From NCBI GenBank assembly GCA_023213395.1, contig CM041465.1:14012001-14076000 (forward strand): a stretch of 64,000 nt of DNA, given 5' to 3'. Origin of the DNA: Cycas panzhihuaensis (lineage: Eukaryota; Cycadophyta). The position numbers were made by a program, and so were the translations under genes. The notes beneath the pieces are model-generated. The model was not told the DNA's origin and searched no databases. It was given only the letters and a program-made list of their open reading frames with translations. This document shows positions 1 to 11,299 of the stretch, piece after piece. The stretch's first letter is position 1. Every line of letters begins with the position of its first letter.

Positions 1-1755
1 TAGAACTAGTTTACTTTAATTTTCATAACTCAAAATAATAATCATGATTAAATATAGTCTCAAATCGCTTAAAGAATAAACACACGAATTCTTTCTAGGT
101 TGGTAGTTGATCTCGGAATAAAGTTCATTTGAGACACTACCACCATTCACATGCTATTCCATCCATGTGTAGGGTGGTTAAAGAGACTTACTCTAGTGGA
201 TCAATTTCTACTAAACAAAAGTAGTTTTCCATCTATTGGATCCACACCCTTGGTTCATGTGATTTTTATTCAATGCTAAAGTGTGGTATCGTAATTTTTT
301 CTAATTTTTTCTTTTTTTGTGCTTATATATTTTGTAGGCAATTAAAGTATGCTTGAAAACCAATAATCTTTTATTCCTCAAGGGTCAGATTGTGATACTC
401 ATTAATGTATTTTCTGATACTTTCATTCTTAATATTAATTAGAGTTGTCTGAGGACCTGAATATTTTTTAATGGTCTGATTTCTAATATGAGATTTCCAA
501 ATCATTGCCTCATCCTCTGAATTTAGAATAATCATATCTTCTTACCTACTCATTGCTATGATTATCAATTTATCTAAGATCTGATGTAATATATGATTTA
601 AGAGATCATTTGATGTCTGGATTGCTTAAGTGATCAGTTCAACAATATCCTTTTGGATGGTATTATCTGCCATCTCTTTAGTATTCATTATTTTAATGAT
701 TATGTAAGTGCAATTTCACTACCTTTCTATCATATTTTGTTGACCCAAAATAATATTCTAATATCATAATGTAAGGTATTTAATATATTTTAATATCACA
801 AAAGTTGTTTAATGTTGCTTTATTGCTATTTTATATAAATAGAAGTTGTGCGTCTGTAACCATTAACTTCAAGCAATGAAGAGTAATTGACCAGGTTTGA
901 TAATAAATTTCTTGCCAAGCTATCGATGATTATGTGCTATGGCAATTATAATCGGTGATCTCACCAGCTCTTATGAACCAACTAAATCTAATTGTGAATA
1001 TATGCCTCGAGGAGTAATGTAGGTCACAACTGCCAAGTATCACGACTACGAATGTGCCTAGTGATAGAACACAATAGAAGGGAAGTTAGAGTGTTGATGC
1101 TACAAATTTTATACTGATGTGATCATTTAAGGAAATAGCTATTATCACACTCTTTGGATATTTGAATTAAAGAATATTCTAATATGTATTATACTTTAAT
1201 CCTTATGATAATTTAACTTTCATTGTATTTATGGTTATGACTATAAGGACACCTTTAAAGAAGAGACAACCAATCAAACATAAGATGGTAAGTTGCCTTT
1301 TTTTTTTTTTCTTTTTTTTGTTAATACAAACCAACTCCTTCCAATTGCCTCTCGAGATATAATTAAGAGACTATAGGTGCATTAATGATCACCACTACCA
1401 ATGATAGTATGCATAAAATTTTATAATATTTAACTTTTAGGTCCAATGTGTAAATATATATATATATATATATACACTGCCATTAATTATATTAGAGAAT
1501 GCAAGAATATGCCACAACTTGAATTATTTCCAAAACTTTAATATATACAATGATAATAAGGTGACTATTGCATATATAAAAAAGTGCTTCTATATAAATA
1601 TATAAACGTGTATGTATAACTTTTGATGATTTTTAATAGTCAAAATAACTTGATGTGAGGGTAGTGAGATATGATGTTTAATTTGAATGCCAATGAAAGT
1701 GACGTCCTCGAATTATATTACATTTGATATTTTGCACAAGTTGTTGTAATAAAAA
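1..1755. other. AT-rich DNA without recognisable gene
   Basis: No supportable coding region was found on either strand. Around 830-900 there is a TATA-like run (tatataaatag) followed by a less AT-rich stretch to about 1090, which could be the promoter and downstream part of an unclassified LTR or repeat. No partner copy, primer site or polypurine tract was found to prove it. A short TA microsatellite lies at 1452-1474. Confidence 0.5.
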
Positions 1756-1758
1756 ATG

Positions 1759-1869
1759 AGTGACAAGAATATGAAATGAGAAATCAGTGATGAGAATAAA
1801 CTAGTGATGAGAATGTAAACTAGTGATAAGAATGAGCCAGTGATGAGAACTAAAATCAGTGATAAGAAT
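1759..1869. repeat. Degenerate tandem repeat, AGTGATGAGAAT-like unit
   Basis: Six copies of a 12-base core (agtgatgagaat and variants with gacaag, gataag or gagaac) start at 1759, 1786, 1803, 1822, 1839 and 1858. Spacing is mostly 17-19 bases, with one gap of 27. It lies in what would be the leader of the minus-strand LTR element whose primer site is at 2118-2130. No coding role is visible. Confidence 0.7.
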
Positions 1870-2117
1870 ATGAAATGGAAATGTAGGTGCAAAGATTAAG
1901 TAAAATCAGACAAATGGGGATGGAGGGTAAATGGAAATGATCGGAGAATGAAATGAAGGGATGCAAGAGCAAATAGAGATTTAGAGGTACACAAGGCCAC
2001 TTTATTTATCTTTTGGGATAACAAATATGAGTGTGTATTAATTTAGGGTCACACCCAATTCTTGAATGCTAAAAATCAAACTAATAAGCCTTACTGAAGA
2101 AAATCTCATTGAAGATT

Positions 2118-2130
2118 GGCTCTGATACCA
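2118..2130 (-). other. Primer-binding site (initiator Met tRNA type)
   Basis: On the minus strand this reads TGGTATCAGAGCC, the standard plant LTR-retrotransposon primer site complementary to the 3' end of initiator methionine tRNA. It sits two bases from a TGTTATGAACCC sequence that starts an LTR to the right. The internal region of that element therefore runs leftward on the minus strand, although no gag frame is recognisable there. Confidence 0.8.
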
Positions 2131-2132
2131 AT

Positions 2133-2365
2133 TGTTATGAACCCAATTCATAACCTGAAGACAACTTTCAAATGCATGAGAGAGAACATAAGAGAACTAA
2201 GGAGATTGATAGTTAAAAGACTAAATAGTTTAATTGATAAGATATGAATGCTATACAATACATTGGAGGCCTCATTTATAGGTGTATAATAGGCCCCTTC
2301 ACTTATAAGTCACAACTCTTCAGAGATGCCCTTCACTTAATCAATAATTAATTAATTCCTTTAAG
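2133..2365 (-). mobile_element. Partial or short LTR abutting copia A
   Basis: The sequence begins TGTTATGAACCC next to the primer site at 2118-2130 and continues until homology with the gag of copia A begins near 2370-2381. It is the 5' LTR of a minus-strand element whose body lies at the left. The right end is not exact, because the junction with copia A is blurred. No second LTR is visible in the window, so length and family are unproven. Confidence 0.5.
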
Positions 2366-2380
2366 GAGGTCTATATCTAA

Positions 2381-3579
2381 GATGAAGTATTTGAGGTGGC
2401 ACTATTTACAACTCCAAGTGGTGAAGGCAAAAGTATATAAGCATAGCCATAATGAGCCTCAATATGCTTAGTGGATCTATCAATAACATTTGATGAAGTG
2501 GTTCCAATTCTCTAAAGGTGTGCATGAGCAAACTGCATTCCACCAAAATCATCTTCAGAAAAAGTATTATCAACATTATGTGCACCATGGTACTATTAAT
2601 AGCTTGGTGGTTTGTTGGTGGTAATTCTGTAATTTTTGGCATAGTGTCCTTTTCTATGACACCTTTAGCACATAATTATTTGATTTCCAATCCCATAAGA
2701 AGTATTAGGCTAGATAGATTATCTTTGATTGTTGGATCTGGGTCTAGGTTGATTATTTTGGCCTTGGCCTTGAGACTATTTTTGTTAGAGTTGAGGAGCC
2801 TGTTGGCCAAGAGGACGTTGTCCTTGTTATCTACCTTTACCTCTTCTATAGGAATTACCACCTTTGTGAGAGTATTAACCTTGATTTTTGGTATAAAAAA
2901 TATCTTCTTCCATTTCAAAAGCAATATCGGTTGGATCTAATGTAGTGGAAAAGTTGGTATCAAAGGTCTTATAAAATTCAATGAATTTATTAACAAGAGC
3001 CTTAAAGTTTAGGATCTTCAAAGTGCCACCAGATTGAAGACTTCCTAGTAGATTTTTGTAATATAGGATATGGAAACATAACCAAATCAAGAAAGCCTAT
3101 GTAATGCATTGAGTTTTGAAATCTTTATCAATGGCTTACTTGATTAGATGAAGGAGATTGATTGTCTCAGTTGTGTGTCCTTTCTATATTTTTAATTTGT
3201 TCAACTTCAGCACTAAGTAAACAAATTCTAAGTCTAATTTAGTGTTAAAGTTCTTCTTGAGAACTTTAAGAACTACCTATATTATATCATGCACGACCTC
3301 ATTAATGAGATTATGTAGGGACTAATCATTAACAAGAAGTATCCCTACATAAATTTTATTATCATCAAGTTCCTATTAGTATTTGGCAATAACTTCAGTG
3401 GGAGTAGTTGGAGCATCTCCTCTAGAAGTAGTTATAGTAGTAACAAATAGTGTAAGTTGCAAGTGATCTCTCTAAAGACCTTTATACTTTATAGCATTTA
3501 TAATATCAGTGAACCACATATCCCAATTTTCTTTCCCTTTATGAATGAAGTTCATATTTTAATTAAACTATAAAAACAT
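2381..3579 (-). pseudogene. Copia gag pseudogene (copia A, minus strand)
   Basis: This is the gag region of a Ty1/copia element, reading leftward from an ATG whose complement is at 3577-3579. The decoded product contains NWDMWFTDIINAIKYKGL near its start and KNLLGSLQSGGTLKILNFKALV in the middle, as expected for a UBN2-type copia capsid. Stops and frameshifts interrupt it many times. It is colinear with the gag of copia B (45749-46955, opposite strand), where the zinc knuckle and protease follow. Here the element stops just before the protease motif, cut by the LTR at the left. It is non-functional. Confidence 0.85.
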
Positions 3580-3739
3580 GGTGTCTTTCAAGAAGGGAAG
3601 AAATGAACAAGGGACTATAAAAGTGATGGTAATAAATGACCAATCACTATTTACAAATGGGAGATGCAATAAAGTAATGTAGCTGAAGGAACAAGAAGTA
3701 AGAATGGTTGCTCAAAGATGAGGGGAGCAACTTAGAGAA

Positions 3740-3945
3740 AAGTCACCAACACTTCTGACAAATATTAACCTGACATAGCAAGAATAGGAGAAACACTATG
3801 ATAAAAATTAGCCACTAACACTTATGGCAAATATTAACCTGATGTAGTGGGAATATGAGAAGCATTATGATGAAAATTAGCCACTAACACTTGTAGAAAA
3901 TATTAACCTAATACAAAAAGAATATGAAAAGTACTATGATTGTGA
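3740..3945 (-). repeat. Three tandem copies of a ~68-bp unit in copia A leader
   Basis: Three diverged copies contain 'gccactaacacttatggcaaatattaacc'-like text followed by a 'gaatatgagaagcactatgat' block. The same three-unit array is found in the leader of copia B at 45388-45590 on the other strand, so the triplication predates the split of the two copies. It could be a leader regulatory array; no function is visible. Confidence 0.75.
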
Positions 3946-4421
3946 TTACACTATGGATCAATTTTTATAAATAAGTAAGTGATCAATATACAAGATTATA
4001 GGCCAATGTGGAAGATGATATTATTGGGTGTACACAACTTGAAACTCAAATATAGGATGTGTAATGAATCTAATAACCTCTAACTTGTGTCCAATATATA
4101 GTTGAGGTTGTTGAAGGGATGCTTGGGCTTTTAGTAGAATTAAGTTGGCTTTCACCTATGATACCCATAATTGTGCTTGGTGATGAAATCTAAGTCACAA
4201 GGAGCCTACGTACTCTTAATTCTTACTTAGTTTCCCAATGAACAATTGTATACCTCCTTTGAAGCGTAGTACATGCATACCCATGGCTATGAAAGATATT
4301 AGATTGGGTATATTTTAATCTTGTATTAAAGTTTCAGTTTTCCTGGTTGGTTATCAAGATGATCCTTGATTAAGGCATGATGATATGGCTAACCAAACCT
4401 CACCAATATTTCGATTCAGTC

Positions 4422-4492
4422 CAGTCCTAACTTGAAACTCACACCTCTTTAATGGCATAGAATTATCCCAACCAAGGTATCTTAACCTTAGA
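4422..4492 (-). other. tRNA-like or SINE-like segment in copia A leader
   Basis: Read on the minus strand, the sequence has a D-arm-like part (ACCTTGGTTGG) and, after a spacer, a T-arm-like part (GAGTTTCAAGTTAGGAC), in the order and rough spacing of a tRNA-derived promoter (A box then B box). The matching segment in copia B is at 44839-44905. It is not a functional tRNA: the B box has an extra base and the acceptor stem is not evident. It may be a SINE head captured by the retroelement family, or a coincidence. Confidence 0.3.
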
Positions 4493-4844
4493 GAGTATGT
4501 GAACCAGTACAAGATGGTAGAAAATAATGTATGTGATGCATTCTTTTTATGGAGAGTAAAAATATTATCGAATTTGTATCAAATGTATATATAACTAAAA
4601 ATAGAGTGCTTGCTTGGAGTACTTACTTTAAGTGTCTTTAGAGTGTTTGCTTGAAATGATTTTGGAGTGCTAAAATATAATGTTAATAAGTGAGTGAGGA
4701 CACCAAATATTGCTCTAATCTAGGTGTTTTTTAACTCACTTTTACAATGGGCTTTTAAGCCTTATAAAAATAAGGAAGAAAATTTCTTCACTTTTTTTTA
4801 ATACAAAAAAGTAGTCTTTACTAAAATAATAATAACTTTCTCCC

Positions 4845-5175
4845 ACATTAACAAAATTAAGTGATGGTTTTTATGCTACAAACTAGACTTAGAGCTATAT
4901 TTTTAAGAAGTCAAATCAGGTCCAAATTTGTTGTGTAAAAATTTTGGCAATCTTGCAAAGTTAGCAGAATATATTTTTTTGAAATTCATACTAAAACTAA
5001 CTATTGTTCACTAAAATAGCAATAACTTTCTCATATGACAATAAAATTAGGTGGTAATTTTTGTGTTAGAAACTAGATTTAGAGCCTCATCATTAAAAAT
5101 TAGAATTAGGTCAATTAGAGCTTTATAGAATTTTTGGTAGACCTTTGAAGTTCATCAAGTAGATTTTATTTCTAC
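4845..5175 (-). repeat. Duplicated ~170-bp block in copia A leader
   Basis: Two diverged direct copies share motifs such as 'actttctcccacattaacaaaattaagtg', 'gctacaaactagacttagagc' and 'tcaaatcaggtcc' (about 4845-4990 and 5020-5170). The equivalent pair is at 44190-44530 in copia B. The duplication is therefore an old property of this family. Confidence 0.65.
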
Positions 5176-5242
5176 AAAAAATTTAGCTTGTAAATATCTC
5201 ATTAACACATGATATCATATGAAATTTCTATCATTTTTTTAT

Positions 5243-5372
5243 TGTTAGGATCCTAATATACATAAGGTGAGAGAATACAATGATGGATATTTTAAATGGC
5301 TCTAAATTATTAAAAAAAAGTGGGTAAAACCTCCCCTTACAATCATTCTTCTAAAAGTTAAAAAAAATTCAA
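5243..5372 (-). mobile_element. Short LTR-like segment (~130 bp)
   Basis: The segment begins TGTTAGGATCC and ends AATTCAACA, followed at once by a pyrimidine stretch (tatttccccttgtt) that reads as a polypurine tract on the minus strand. With the primer site at 5659-5670 it could frame a very small non-autonomous element with an internal region of about 300 bases. The two proposed LTR ends do not clearly match each other. The part at 5260-5325 also matches 43733-43785. Treat as tentative. Confidence 0.35.
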
Positions 5373-5658
5373 CAGTATTTCCCCTTGTTAAATGAACAAA
5401 AAAAGAGGGGGAAAAAGAAGAATGAGATAGCATAAATATCTACCAAAATATTGGAATCCTTGGGCCTTACAACTCCTTATATTATGCTTCTAAACTTGCC
5501 AAAGAGAAAGGGATAATAAATAATACTAAATATACTATGATTAAAGCTTGAAAATATTTCTAAATCCACTTTCATAATATCCTTCACCACATGGATTGTG
5601 GAGGAGAAGAAAGTGATGGCTTCATTGTAAGTGCAAGTGAGGAATATGAAGGAAGCAA

Positions 5659-5670
5659 GCTCTGATACCA
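5659..5670 (-). other. Primer-binding site (initiator Met tRNA type)
   Basis: The minus strand reads TGGTATCAGAGC exactly. It directly abuts the LTR-like repeat that begins at 5671, so this is the PBS of a minus-strand copia-like element whose 5' LTR lies to the right. Confidence 0.8.
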
Positions 5671-5945
5671 CATTAAAAGAGTGGATCTATCCTTCATCTC
5701 CATGCACTAAACACAGATAAATATGGGAGCAAGAGAGACTTGAGAGAAAGAGAGTAGCTCTCACAAAATGGGGAGATAAGAATGAGCCTCCTCTATTGAT
5801 CTTTTACTTTTATATTAATAGAGGGAGCATTACAGTTGGGTGAAATGAAATTACACATAATGCATATAAAAGTGCATTTCACTTAAGTGATCTAATTTAA
5901 AGTTTACTTAAGACCCTTTTTATAAATAATCAACTAATATAATGA
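5671..5945 (-). mobile_element. LTR-like repeat R, copy 1
   Basis: On the minus strand this has LTR anatomy: it starts after a purine-rich run (AAGTGAGACAGG), has a TATA-like AATATAAAAG in the middle and ends right before the primer site at 5659-5670. The same repeat occurs at 43486-43745 on the plus strand and at 43795-44080 on the minus strand. The exact LTR termini are uncertain because the usual TG...CA ends are eroded. Confidence 0.7.
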
Positions 5946-7029
5946 CCTTGTGACATTAACCTGTCTCACTTAGATGTGGAAGAGAGTAAGCCAATGGAAA
6001 AGTGGTTTGTCTTATTTTTATTTCTCATCATAGTTTATGTTCACTTTATTTGTTTGTTCTTTGAGTTTTGTTCTCTCTTTGCCTTTTGTTCTTTTTATTT
6101 ATCTTTTTTTGGATTTTGATATACTAACAATAATGAAACAGGACCAAGAAAGTAAGACAAATATATGTAATCAAAGAGACTAAAAGATCAAACTCACATA
6201 TACTTTTTATTTTATTTTAATCAAAAGTAAACAAACTAGAAATAATGCATGCAAGTTTTCTTCTTTTCCTTTTGTTATCTTTTTCTTAAAATGAAAAATG
6301 CGCATGCAACTATGAAATGGCTCTCTTATATACAATATACACACCTTATTTAAAAAAGGAATGATACTACTAAAAGTTGAAACTCACTATATGATTTTAT
6401 GCCAAATTTTCAAAGAAGCCAATTAACATGCAAAACTGTTCAACATACTTCATCCTTTATGTATGCAACCAATACTTTAAAAAGAGGTGATAAATAATGT
6501 ACAAAAAAAAAAGATCCTTAAAAGATACTGTTGTTATTTTCTAATAATTTTTAGACTTATGAGGTGATAGGTAAACCACAAATATAAATGATAACATTCA
6601 CATGAAGAAACTAGTTCTAATGGTTATATCACAATTGGAGTAGTAAGAGCTCCAAAAGGATCTTTGAACTCTTTGCAAAACTAAAAAAATCAAAGATGTT
6701 TTTACTTCGTAATATTCTTAACTTTTCTCTTAAAAGATAGAGCAACCAACTCAAAAGTGAAAATCAATAGAACCATAAAGTTAAGAGAAAAGCAACTTCA
6801 TTCCTATTGTAATGAATGCCTTAGAATGATAGTTTTCCTTTTAGCTGATAATTTTTTTTCCAAAAACTTTTCCTCAAAGAAAATCAAAGAAGGAAAAATA
6901 ATATCCAAAAGAGGCTGAACTAGAGCCTAATAATGCCAAAAGAGAGCAGCAAATCAACTGAAATATAAAGTGCTATAAAAGAGTGAGAAGGGATAACTAG
7001 ATGAATAGTGGAGAGAGGGGAAGCCTTTT
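5946..7029. other. AT-rich DNA, no recognisable feature
   Basis: No open reading frame with family resemblance, no LTR pair and no RNA gene was seen. It is probably eroded repeat DNA. Confidence 0.5.
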
Positions 7030-7433
7030 AAGGGGGAACTTTGTTAAGGATCCAACTCTAACTTACCTTCTCTTATATTCTCTTATATCTTCTACTTCTT
7101 CTTTCTCTTATCTTCTCTTATATCTTCTGTTTCTTCTACTCCTTTTGTCTTCTTATTATCCTACATGTATAAGTAAAAGGTTGTGTAGTAGCCATTGAGC
7201 ACTATATATATTCATGTAATATCCTACATGTATAAGTAGAAGGTTTTGTAGTAACCATAGAGCCATAAATATATTTATGTAATCCTTAGAGTAGAGCATT
7301 TTAAATATCATTGCTATTGCATGTAATTGGGAGGTTTCCCTCTTGAAGGGTATTGCAATACAAGTGTTCTCTTTAGAGTTTTTTGGGTGTTATATTAGTG
7401 TGTAATTATTAATTAAAGGAGTGGTATCCTAAT
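7030..7433 (+). mobile_element. Possible LTR bounded by PPT and PBS-like sites
   Basis: A polypurine tract (aagggggaac, 7030-7039) is followed by TGTTAAGGATCC at 7042, a normal LTR start. After a pyrimidine-rich stretch and a duplicated 'atcctacatgtataagta' block (near 7159 and 7222), TGGTATCCTAAT occurs at 7422-7433, resembling the first seven bases of an initiator-Met primer site. If both are real, internal sequence would lie on both sides of one LTR. No partner LTR was found, so this rests on motifs only. Confidence 0.35.
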
Positions 7434-10013
7434 AAATTGACTCTATAGGTTCAAGGCTCTCATATTGTCCTTGTGTTTAAAAAGGTTCATGATTATGCCC
7501 CATATTTATTTTAGTGTTGTAGCATCATTGATATTTAAAATGATACTATCACTAATAAGCATGCTGGGAAATTTAAATTTTATTTTCATCTTTGATTAAT
7601 ACTCAATATTAAAGTCAACATTAATCTTCAATATGTTTTATAACTTAATAATCTTTATAGCATCCTTTCTCATCACAGAATTATCTGCATACTTCTAAAG
7701 ATAATTTAGATGAAAGAAACTATGCATTTGAGGTTTCTAGATTATGTAATTCTGAAGACTGACTAGTTTATTTTTTATAGTTCTGATTATACTCCCTTTA
7801 GAGGCCATATTAAGTTATAAAAACTAACCAAAAAAATGATTTTAAAAACCCTAAACAAGAACAAAAATAAAATAAGAAAGTTGTTAACCTCATTAATTTA
7901 TACATAAATAGATGATGTGATTTATTTTATTACCTTAGTCTATTCACAAGTAATTGAAATATGTAAAAAAGTATATATTAAAAATTAATTGGTCACTTAG
8001 ATTTTATATTGAATTATTATGTATGACCATTGCTAAATCATTGCTCTTAAAACATCATGCCTTATAATATATTTATTTTTTCAAAGCTAACTTTAGATCA
8101 TCTAGTAATATATTTATCTCATAAAATACCACATGATTGGAGGATGATAAGTGGGGGGCTTTACACCAAATCTTCAATACAAAACTTAATCTAATTTAAA
8201 GTGCCTTAAACTTTAGAAACCATAAAATATTTTTTATCCAAAGTTTAATTAGGAATATTCTTTATACAATATTGAATAAAATATCATAAGCAACATTGGC
8301 ACTCTTTATCAAAATTAATTTTTCTAATAAATGGAGTAGTTTTTTTCAAAAATAACTCTACCACTATACTATTAAGCTATTAAGGATTAGAATGATAAGT
8401 AAGTATTAGGGGTTTTATTATACAGTCATGATTAGGCATGCAAAAATGCGTATCTCTCCTCTACATCCTCATTTGGTCTTATGTGAGTAAAATCTTTTAT
8501 GTAAGAGTAAATTTGGACTTATTATCTATCAAAACTTCATGCATATTGCCTTATTTACCCTGCAACTAACCTAATCTTGGTGTATGTCAATCTCAGCTAT
8601 TTTGGGCTTAATTAAGCTATTTTTTCCACCATTTGAGCACTTGTTTTCAATCATTTAGTCTTATTCTTCTTCTTTTGTATCTTCTCTACCTTTATAACTC
8701 TATATGTAGCCCTCTATTATGGTTTTACAACTTTCTTAGAGCTTCTTTTAGGTTCCAATATAAGTTTCTTCCCTTTATATCTTTGTTTAGGTGTATGGTC
8801 CATCTATGTTTATGCATTAGTACTCTACATGACTTTTTACTATTTGCATCTTCATCCAATGGGTATCTCCCCCTTAACTCCATTAGTTATTTGACCTCTA
8901 TGATTGATGCAGGTTGGTGTGATTATAGGTTACACAACCTCATTTTATCAAAAATTTTAATTTCTATCATATAGTTAAAAACTATACATTATACCTTTTA
9001 AAATATTCTCATAGAATATTCAATTTTTAATAACTTTTTGGCCCTTTATAAAGTGCTTATATAACAAAATTTTTAATACATCATTTATCATTTGATTTAT
9101 ACTTCTATTACTCAACAAAAATTTTCTTTATATCCATTCACTTTAGTGGAGGATTTCTTTATACTGAGTCTTCACTCATCTACTTTAGTACCTAGTCTTT
9201 TAATAGAGATCATTCTTTTTAATATATTTCTTTATTGCTTATTAATAGTGTATTTAGTGTTAAACAAATGTTTCTTTTTGGTGTTCTTTATTTAATAGAG
9301 GTTAGTTTCATTACTCATTATTAAATTAGTAGAGTTAATTAATATGTTTAGCTACCTATATAAAGATTAATAAATCTATTGATTATATGAGAGTTTTGTT
9401 ACATGTATATTACTATCTTAGCTATAAGTGTTCTTTTACCTATCTACATGTCATTAATCTAGCCTATATGTCACTAAATTGGCCTTGTATATCACTATTA
9501 AAAAATAGTATATAATTTTCTCAATAAACTAAGCAAAATTTGAGCTTAAAAACACTTAATATATGTTGCATTTTAGTAATTAAGAAATGCACACACGATA
9601 ATTAAAAACTACTTTATACAATAAATATTACAAAATTTATAGTGCAAAATAAAAAATATATATTAAATCAGATTCAAAGCTATGAATAGGTATCTACAAC
9701 CCCTAATTAATTATACCATTAAACTTTTATTAAACAAGAATGTATAGCTTGTTAATGGATACACCCCATTAAAGAAAATTATTAGTTATGTTTGCTCAAT
9801 AATACTTAGATGACTATGTTTGAAAATAGTAGTTATAGAGGAGTGTATCTGTATAAACACTTGTAACTTGCTTCATCAAACATCCCATAAAACCTATTTA
9901 AAAACTAAATTATTCAACTTTCTAAAATAATAATACAACATGTTATAACATTACAATATATCTCTAATGCCATATGAGCTATTAAAGATTAATTCTAATG
10001 GGAATGGAGATCT
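7434..10013. other. AT-rich DNA, no recognisable feature
   Basis: Both strands contain only short hydrophobic frames of the kind expected by chance in AT-rich DNA (for example at 8633-8974). No retroelement domain, primer site or tandem array was recognised. Confidence 0.5.
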
Positions 10014-10018
10014 AACTT
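10014..10018. repeat. Target-site duplication of gypsy 1, left copy (AACTT)
   Basis: AACTT lies immediately outside the left LTR of gypsy 1 and is repeated exactly at 16584-16588 outside the right LTR. A 5-bp duplication is the normal integrase footprint for Ty3/gypsy elements. Confidence 0.92.
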
Positions 10019-10989
10019 TGATCCCAAAGTGGAGTGTGGTTGGTGAAGAAATCAATCACTAATTTTTTTCATTGAGATCCTAGGGTGTTAGTGTAAAATT
10101 CATAATAATATCAATAAAAGAGTTGATCCCATAAAAAGGATACTCTACACCAACTCATGCATACTTTCCATTACTCCAATGTACAAAGAATAATACTTCT
10201 ATTGAGTTAGAAAAAACTCCATTTAAAAGTGGAGGAAAAAACTAGTAAAGAATAGACAAGTTATAATGAAGAAATGATACAACAATATCACAAAGAGCCT
10301 CCAACTTCCAAAGACTCCTTCAATGAAGATCCCACTCTCTAAAATGGATGCTTGAAGTGTTGAAATTTACCTCCTCTATGGTCTCCAACACCTCCCAAGT
10401 GTTGCCTCAATGTTGCTCCCAACTCAAGTCTCTCCCACACATAAGAACCAAGTCTCCAACATAAAAAATAAGATCAACAGGGCTTAATTTATATAAAGAA
10501 ATCTATCAACAACCAAAATTCATATTTTTCAAGTGGCATTCATGTAAATCTAATCACCAACAACTAAAATGCACATTATCTAAGTGGCATCCATACAAGT
10601 TTAAAAAGTTATAGCTTAAAACCTAGGGCTAACAAACTCAAACTAAGCTCAAATTTTGTACATGTATAGGTAGATATGTCCCTATTATGTCTTCAAACGT
10701 TTAGCTCATTTGGATATCATTTTCCCCCATTTTTACTAATTTAAAAATAGTATATGCTTGTTGTATTATTGTTAGCCATGGGAGCTATTTTTTATAAAAC
10801 AAGGCTTATTGTCTAGACAAAAAATATTTTTTTTAATCCCACCTTTTTCACACATGTAGTGGGATGTGTCTTCTTCCTACCCATAAAATTTCACATTATT
10901 TTGACACCATTTGGCCCTATTTCTTTTAATTGTTTCAATGTCTAGCAATTTCTACTTCTTATAGACATAAGGTAGATCCTCCTAGATCA
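10019..10989 (-). repeat. Gypsy 1 left LTR (3' LTR)
   Basis: The 971-bp LTR begins TGATCCCAAAG and ends CTAGATCA. It aligns along its length with 15623-16583, with scattered substitutions and small indels. The polypurine tract follows at 10990-11003 (on the minus strand GGAAGGGGGTCCA). Confidence 0.92.
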
Positions 10990-11299
10990 TGGACCCCCTT
11001 CCTTGGAAAATAACCAACTCCCATTTGGCTTATAACTAAAGATTGGGGAAGAATTTTTACCCTTGCTACCTTCTAAATAACTTGGCCTTACTAGGAAATT
11101 ATCCTACTATTCCAATCCTAAAAGATTTATGTGTTTTATGACTTGTTTTGATGATTTTCTCTCCAAGATACAATCCTCCTCGAGAGGTTTCTCACTCTCC
11201 AAATACAAGTCATCAACTAAAGGTAAAGTGGATAAGTCATACTCCTCATCTAGCATGAAGGGCTCAAAGAGTTTCAAATATTTAGCATTTACTATTGAC

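Larger units (their letters stand above)
3580..5242 (-). mobile_element. Leader region of copia A, shared with copia B
   Basis: This is non-coding sequence upstream of the copia A gag. It matches 44087-45748 in inverse orientation over its full length, and both copies stop at the same point (a sequence like ATAAAAAAATGATRGAAATTT on the element's sense strand). It contains a three-copy tandem repeat, a tRNA-like segment and a duplicated block, listed separately. Together with gag, the shared span is about 2.86 kb in both copies. No LTR edge or primer site was identified, so whether it includes an LTR is unresolved. Confidence 0.75.

Noticed and set aside
2518-2940. A 140-residue plus-strand frame
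   Set aside because: It is antisense to the copia A gag; the same shadow frame occurs opposite the copia B gag at 46403-46756.
8633-8974. A 113-residue hydrophobic frame that might be a membrane protein
   Set aside because: The composition is what T-rich DNA gives by chance (Leu, Phe, Ser, Tyr); there is no domain, no homologous copy in the window and no gene-like context.
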